Shown: positions 58,872 to 64,000 of the stretch, piece by piece
How positions within the stretch are numbered: position 1 is the first letter of the stretch
How the letters are laid out: every line of letters begins with the position of its first letter
Program-made: the position numbers and the translations under genes
From: Hypericum androsaemum
Lineage: Eukaryota > Streptophyta > Magnoliopsida > Malpighiales > Hypericaceae
Assembly: GCA_963995505.1 (NCBI GenBank)
Contig: OZ023188.1
Coordinates: forward strand, 4,216,001 to 4,280,000
DNA length: 64,000 nucleotides
Direction: 5' to 3'
The notes under the pieces: model-generated
What the model saw: only the letters and a program-made list of their open reading frames with translations
Told to the model about the DNA's origin: nothing
Databases searched by the model: none

Positions 58872-60297
58872 TGATGAGTGTGTAAACGCTCAGTTATTTG
58901 CTAACTAGTTTGTATGTTTAAGTCGTTGTTTCGTTTGTTTTAGTCTCATTCTGTTAAGTCTTTGGTTGTTTTAATGCTTTCGTATGATGGAGTGGCCTTT
59001 TACCGTTCGTAATATATTTTGATAGGAATTTGGAGCAGTTCGTGGGCACGTGGATCAAGGGTTGGATGACAGAACGAAGCTAGCGGGCACTAGTGACTCC
59101 CCGCCGCTAGTCAACTAGCGGCCGCTAGTCGGCTCCCCGTCGCTAGTTGACTAGCGGTCGCTAGTCAGGAGTCACAGAGATTTACGAAGATGCGAACTAG
59201 CGGCCGCTACTCAACTGGCGACCGCTAGTTCGCCCAATGCAGCTTTAGTCAGACTTCTTGTTTAGTTGTGATTTCGGATCCGCTAAAGGAAATATTCGAC
59301 TTTTAGCCTCCTGTTTTGTCTTTAGGACTTAAGTTATAATATTTTATATTATTACTTGGCCAGCAAGACTTCCAATTTAGCTTAACCTCTTCTAAGTTTT
59401 CCTAATTGCGAGTTAAACTTTTGGCTATATATATGCCATAGTCTCTTAGGTTTAGGGACGTTGGTCTGCACTTTTGACACAGCCTTTGGAGCTTAATAAA
59501 GCCGCAATTTCAGTTAGCTACGGAAAGAGGATTGACAAGGCTTGATCATCACGACTAAGCTTTCTCTATCTCTATTGTTATGTTAATTGATATCATGTTC
59601 TTCGTTAATCTATTGTACTTTGTTAACATGCTTAGGAAGTTGTTCTCTCGTGAGTGCGATGCCCTAATTATGTGATTACTCGTCTATGTTAGCTATGGTT
59701 TGATTATCTTTCGTAGTAGTTGTCAATTGATGATCTTAATGCTTAATCTAACTTGATCACTTAGATTATGATATTTAGTTGATAATAATGGACCGGAAGG
59801 CATTAGAATCAACGAAAAAGTCAATGGATATGTCTTAAAGTATTAATGAGGAATCTTAATACTAAGGGATAACCCGATAGGAGTTAACATCATAATTGAG
59901 TTTAGTTTAGTTCGTGGTCTAATTAATGAGCGGAAGCGTTGGTTAGTAATCATGATCTACTCTAGCTTAGTTTTGTCATCCTAATGAGAGAAAGCGTTAG
60001 GGAGGTGCACTAGAACACTCCGGGTACTAGTTAGAACTTCATAAAAACTATAGTCTCGACATAGATGGGTAGTCCATAAGGGTATCGTGCTCGTTTATCT
60101 CCATTGATTTACAACTCGTCTTTTATTTGCGTTTCTGATCTAGTTTTATTTACTTTACAATCTTCACAATCTTTTAATTTTCCCGCTTCACGTAATTATT
60201 TGCATTGATTTTGTGTTCAACCCTCAGTTCTAAGAACCTTACTTACCACTATACTATTTGCTTGTGCGTATAATTGTTCACAATTTTGCGTACATCA
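58872..60297 (+). repeat. Athila 3' LTR (copy C)
   Basis: This is 1426 bp, TGATGAG to CATCA, followed by the target duplication TTTCT (60298-60302). Palindrome array at about 59079-59231 and TATA CTATATATATG at 59425-59435. Confidence 0.93.
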
Positions 60298-60553
60298 TTT
60301 CTCTGATCTGGGTCTGAAATTTATAGCTTCCATGACATGAACAGAGAAGCCGGCGGCGAGGACAGAGGTTCTGCTACCGACACGGGCTGGGTTTCAACCA
60401 ACTTCGACCAACGAGGACGATGATGGTGACGTTGAAGGAGGATGCGAGGAGGAGGGCGGTTAGGTCTAACGGAGGCGGCGAGCTGGGAGGAGTGGGAAGG
60501 AGAATCTGTCCCTGGAAAATTTCTTGAGGATGATGTTCTTTTATTTTTTGTTT

Positions 60554-60716
60554 AAGGGTATTTTAGTCATTTCCATGACCAAAAATGAAAAAAGAGCCTT
60601 CAGGGACCTGAGAGTCTCTAAAACTAAACTTCAAGGACGTCAAGAACAATTTTGAAAATGCAGGGACCCCAGAGGGAGGGACGCCAAACTACAAAGGATC
60701 TGAACGTAATTTTCCC
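60554..60716 (-). repeat. Right terminal inverted repeat of the MULE
   Basis: This is the complement of 21749-21910, followed by AAAATATTA (60717-60725), the right 9-bp target duplication. Confidence 0.85.
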
Positions 60717-60964
60717 AAAATATTATCAATCAGTTCATCAAGAGAGATAGATAGGCGACCTAAAATAATACGAACTTTATAACGGCACTCTAAACAAAAG
60801 TCTCCCGTAAATAATATCTCTTATGATATAATCATGCGAAGATCTTGATGGGTCATGCCAAAAAAAACATGTGTAGATCTTGATGGGTCATGCCCATTTA
60901 ATGTCCAATAGTAGACATGTCTACCACGGGAAAGAAGAAAAAAATGGCATAACATTTATTGATA

Positions 60965-62157
60965 TGTTGAAAAAGGAGAAGCTAGGAAATAGCTTGGAAG
61001 GTTTGGACGAAAAATGCAAAGATTGATCAGATTTGATCTGATGCACTTCTTAAACAACCACAAAAGAAGAAAATTCCAATTAGTGAGTTTAGAGAGAAAT
61101 AGAGTAGTACTCATACTTTGTACTCGAATAGTTTCTAAGTTCTACAGAAAGAGCTTGAGGTAAAAATAGAGTGAGTAAAAATTCTCAACTGTAAAATACG
61201 AGTGAAATACGAAAGTGGGATAACTCGGAGTATCGGGCAGTGAGGATATTTTTTACTGCTGTAATTTTTCTATTTACTAGTATATATTTTCGGAGCTGCT
61301 CCCGTGTTTTTTTCCTCTGGCATTTAGAGAGTTTTCCACGTAAATCTTGATGTTCCCTCTTGGTGATTTATTTTTCCATCTACTTTATTTACCGCTTCCG
61401 CTGACTGATTAAATTTTCAACAAGTGGTATCATAATCTTGGCTTTTTAGCTGAGATCTTTGTGTGTTGAAAATGATGGACAAGCCTGCTGAAAAAGCCAT
61501 TAAGCTGACTTCGTCAAATTACGTCATCTAGAATACTCTCATGATAGATGTTTTATACTACAAGGATCTCTTTGATCCCATTAAGGTGTAAAAGATGAGG
61601 TAATGGCAGATGCTGTCTGGAACAAGATGAATCGCAAAGCATGTGGGTTAATCCGAGTGTCGATTGACCACAGTCTTATTCAATATGTGGCTGATGAGAC
61701 GGTGGCATTTATGCTCTTAGAGAAGCTAGAAAATCTGTTTGACCAAAAAATGCCATTGTCAAGGTTTTTCTGCTAAAGCGGCTTATCTCAGCCATATACC
61801 ATGATGGAAAAAATGGGTCAGAGCATCTGAGTACGTTCCAGGAGTTTGCAAATCGTCTAGTAGCAGCAAAGGTTCTGTTAGATGATGAGTTGCTTATTTT
61901 GATGCTGCTGAATTTCTTGCCGGATAGTTGGGAGACCCTGAAAGTTTCTCTAATGAACTATTATCCAAGTTTGACATTGCATATTGTTAAGGATAGTATA
62001 TTGAATGAAGAAACTCGGAGGAGGGAGAATGGCATGATGAGTTCTAGCAACGAGGCCATCGTCACAGAGAGAGGCAAATTTGAAGGAAGATTCCAGTCAA
62101 GAGAAAGGCTGAAGTGCTATTATTGTGGCAAAGAGGAGCACTTTAACAAAAGGTTGA
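60965..62157 (+). mobile_element. Ty1/copia 5' end, copy 2: LTR and gag, truncated
   Basis: The LTR is 60965-61422 (TGTTGAAAA ... TTTTCAACA, perfect 9-bp terminal complement), with primer site TGGTATCATAATC at 61425-61437. A copia gag follows from ATG 61472, with an early TAG and a shift near 61770. The readable part is LSTFQEFANRLVAAKVLLDD and LNFLPDSWETLKVSL in the UBN2-type gag fold, then SILNEETRR. It ends in a zinc knuckle CYYCGKEEHFNKR in which the last Cys is replaced at the exact point where the sequence joins the trihelix 3' flank. There is no pol and no 3' LTR. Confidence 0.85.
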
Positions 62158-62857
62158 GACATTTTATGTTGGGGATCACATTTGTGTGGGTTGGCACCAG
62201 TAACTCCCTTTGGAAATATCATCATCATTTCAGTTTTGGTAACTTTCCAAAAGGTTGGCTAACCTCAAAATAAAAATCTTGCTTTACTCATCATATTATT
62301 CTTACTTTCTGCATTATTCTATCTGCCAGCCCTTCAATGGAGTGGTCATTACATTCGACTTTTACCGAACCCAAAGAATAGCTGGACACCATTTTTTTAC
62401 CAGATTTGTTAGCAATGCGCACCTGTATTTTTATACTTTCAAAGATACGAAGTCCGTGTAAGCAGCCATTAATGTACAACCACCAAAAAGCTGTTATACT
62501 ATGAAAACCCTGGTAGAAGATGGAAGCCATCTCTCTGCAAAGTGCAATCTTTCTGCAAAGTGCAAGAAGCATCAGAGGGTTCTAGGATTTTAGTAAAGAT
62601 CCTTATCCTTGGTAGCTGGCAACTTAAATGTACCTTGTGTGGTCTTCAAGCCTTTGCTAAGCTCCAGTGCCTTTCAATATCAGGATCATTACTGCTGCTA
62701 GTACCGTTGACAATGAGAGGTCGGGAAGGCTGAGCACGGCCATACTAAATTGGGTTGTTGATAAGGAGAGGTCGGGAAGGCTGAGCACGGCCATAATAAA
62801 TTCGGGTTGATTAAGAAGTAGTGGCTTTCAAATCACCTCCCCAAAACAGGGGAGGCA
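62153..62857 (+). repeat. Distal copy of the trihelix 3' flank
   Basis: This is a duplicate of 16465-17054. It starts at GTTGAGACA fused to copia gag and ends at GGGGAGGCA, where an Athila-like LTR begins. It contains about 115 bp (near 62430-62550) missing from the proximal copy and keeps the terminal hairpin (62836-62842 with 62849-62855). Confidence 0.85.
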
Positions 62858-64000
62858 TGATGAGTGTGTATATGCTCATGTTCTATCGTGTGTTTCGTAT
62901 GTGTTTAGTCATGCTTTCATCCAATTTCACCTTGTTCCATTGAGTCTTATGTCGTTTTTAAATATTTGAGTCATAGAGTGGACTTCTACCCTTTGTCGTA
63001 TTTTGTGATAGGAAATGGAGCTCAATAAAGACCGTTGGAGGGGTGATTTCGAGGGATCATATTGCAAGAGCCATAACTTTCAGCTCAAGTGTCCGATTAC
63101 TTCAAATGAGATACCGTTGAAAATCTAGAAGAGAGATATACATTTCTTGTTTTATAGTCAAGGCCAAATTGAAGTGAAAGAAGGCCAAAAATGCAAAATA
63201 CAAAGATGCAATGAAGCTGGATAGGCTAGTAGCCGCCAGGCCCCGAACTCTTTGGAACCTAGTCGCCACCAATCCCTTAGCGATCGCTAGGTGGGAGAGT
63301 TACAGAAGACCCCAAAAATTGACCCCTAGTGGCCGCTAGGTACATAGCGGTCGCTAGGTCCTGCGAGGCTGAAGGAAATTCACTTCTTATTTAGTCAGAA
63401 TTTTGACCCGTTTCAATTATATTCAACTTTTGGCCTCTTGTTTCGGCCCTAGGACCATAATTATTTTATTTATTGCATTACTTGGCTAGCAAGACTTCTA
63501 GATTTTTCCTATTTTCTAGCTAGGTCTTTGGCTATATATATCCCAGTAGTTTCTTAGGTTTAATTCATACCTTCTATTCCAGACATCGAGACTACTTTTG
63601 ATCATTAATAAAGTCACGATTTTGGGTAGCTATGTGGAGGAGATTGGCGAGGTTTGCTCGAACGACTAAGCTTTCTCTATCTCTATCTTTCATGCTATTC
63701 ATTATTATATCTTCCATTAATATCATGTGCTTTATGTTTATGCTTAGCGAGTAGTTCTCTTATGAGTGCGATGCCCTAATATGTGATTGATTATCTATGT
63801 TAGGTTGTAGTTCGATTATCTTTCGTAATAGTTATGTGATAGATTATCTATGTTAGGTTTAGTTCGATTATCTTTCGTAATAGTTGTTAATTGGTGTACT
63901 TAATACTTAATCTACATTAGCCATTTAGATTATGATTTGAGTTGATGATAGTGGACCGAAAAGGCACTAGAATTGATAAAAAGAACCAATTAACATGTTC
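62858..64000 (+). mobile_element. Second Athila-like LTR, truncated by window end
   Basis: It starts TGATGAGTGTGTATATGCTC, like the first Athila LTR, and shares scattered blocks (AGCAAGACTTC, GCTTAGCGAGTAGTTCTC, GATGCCCTAAT) but is clearly another subfamily. Palindromes lie at 63276-63292, 63323-63340 and 63345-63360, and the TATA box CTATATATATC at 63532-63542. A segment near 63780-63890 (GATTATCTATGTTAGGTT...) is tandemly repeated. The rest of the element lies outside. Confidence 0.8.

Larger units (their letters stand above)
32341..60297 (+). mobile_element. Athila-type Ty3/gypsy retrotransposon, internally duplicated, TSD TTTCT
   Basis: The 5' LTR is at 32341-33766 and the 3' LTR at 58872-60297 (each 1426 bp, TGATGAG...CATCA), with TTTCT on both sides (32336-32340 and 60298-60302). 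The order gag, protease, RT-RNaseH, integrase, then an extra env-like ORF and a long 3' non-coding part is that of Athila. The gag wording (YEAWERF, TFYNGL-like FYNGLDGPSR) and RT wording (FMDDFSIFGDSF, GHAGFYRRF) agree. It was hit by the LR2 element and then partly duplicated, so the present 28 kb includes an extra LTR and gag-protease block. Confidence 0.9.
21749..60716. mobile_element. Pack-MULE-like element, split by nested retrotransposons, 9-bp TSD
   Basis: Terminal inverted repeats of about 162 bp (21749-21910 and 60554-60716, starting GGAAAAATTACGCTCAG / GGGAAAATTACGTTCAG) are flanked by the perfect 9-mer AAAATATTA at 21740-21748 and 60717-60725. The duplicate unit D1 keeps the empty site at 18953-18961. 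The element's own sequence is only about 1.29 kb (21749-22501, 32216-32340, 60303-60716). The rest is two later LTR insertions. No transposase is present. The middle contains GC-rich coding-like sequence, as in gene-capturing Pack-MULEs. Confidence 0.85.
20734..61715 (+). repeat. Tandem duplication unit D2, split by nested insertions
   Basis: This is the second copy of D1. Its own sequence is 20734-20975, 21447-21748 and 60717-61715. Everything between is younger inserted DNA: a solo LTR, then a MULE that itself holds two LTR-element systems. Comparison with D1 proves the order of these insertions. Confidence 0.8.

Overview
This is a nuclear window from a flowering plant. It holds spliced genes with GT-AG introns, a plant P1B copper ATPase, a plant-type trihelix factor, and plant lineages of Ty3/gypsy, Ty1/copia, TRIM, MULE, hAT and LINE-like elements. 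I cannot name the species. Only two host genes look intact. They sit together at about 9.9-16.5 kb in a repeat-poor island, and nearly everything else is nested mobile DNA.

Layout. 1-~5.6 kb: minus-strand, heavily decayed Tekay/Del-type chromovirus (gag, protease, RT-RNaseH, integrase) cut by the window edge. 6.38-8.18 kb: three concentric inverted-repeat MULE-like elements with a GGA-rich core; the outer and inner ones have perfect 9-bp target duplications. 10.3-14.6 kb: an eight-exon copper-transporting ATPase of the HMA5/rice-HMA4 type, 975 aa. 15.2-16.5 kb: a single-exon trihelix gene. 17.28-17.63 kb: a TRIM element with a 5-bp target duplication; just after it lies a broken exon of a Der/EngA-type GTPase.

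18.4 kb to the end is a nest that can be peeled apart from target-site duplications. A 2.3-kb unit (18428-20733), carrying a copia 5' end, was tandemly duplicated. The second unit was hit by a solo LTR (20976-21446) and by a Pack-MULE-like element (21749-60716, 9-bp duplication). The first unit preserves the empty site. Inside the MULE sit a decayed chromovirus-like LTR element (22502-32215, duplication ATTGC, itself carrying a 944-bp hAT element) and an Athila retrotransposon (32341-60297, duplication TTTCT). The Athila was hit by a second element of the chromovirus-like family (duplication AACTC). Unequal exchange between LTRs of the two related elements then duplicated about 13.4 kb. This left a chimeric LTR at 43049-45416, a second Athila LTR-gag-protease block, and a solo LTR at 49472-52338. 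The Athila ends with a broken pol, an env-like ORF and its 3' LTR.

After the MULE, the second copia copy runs to the zinc knuckle of gag. There it is joined to a duplicate of the trihelix gene's 3' flank (62153-62857). A second Athila-like LTR starts at 62858 and runs off the window.

The most unusual pattern is a GC-rich palindromic module (core CTAGCGRYCGCTAG) that lies upstream of a TATA box in four different settings: Athila LTRs, a second Athila-like LTR, an unrelated TGTTGGG-type solo LTR, and the interior of the Athila just ahead of its env-like ORF. It may be a shared U3 enhancer that was also re-used as an internal promoter.
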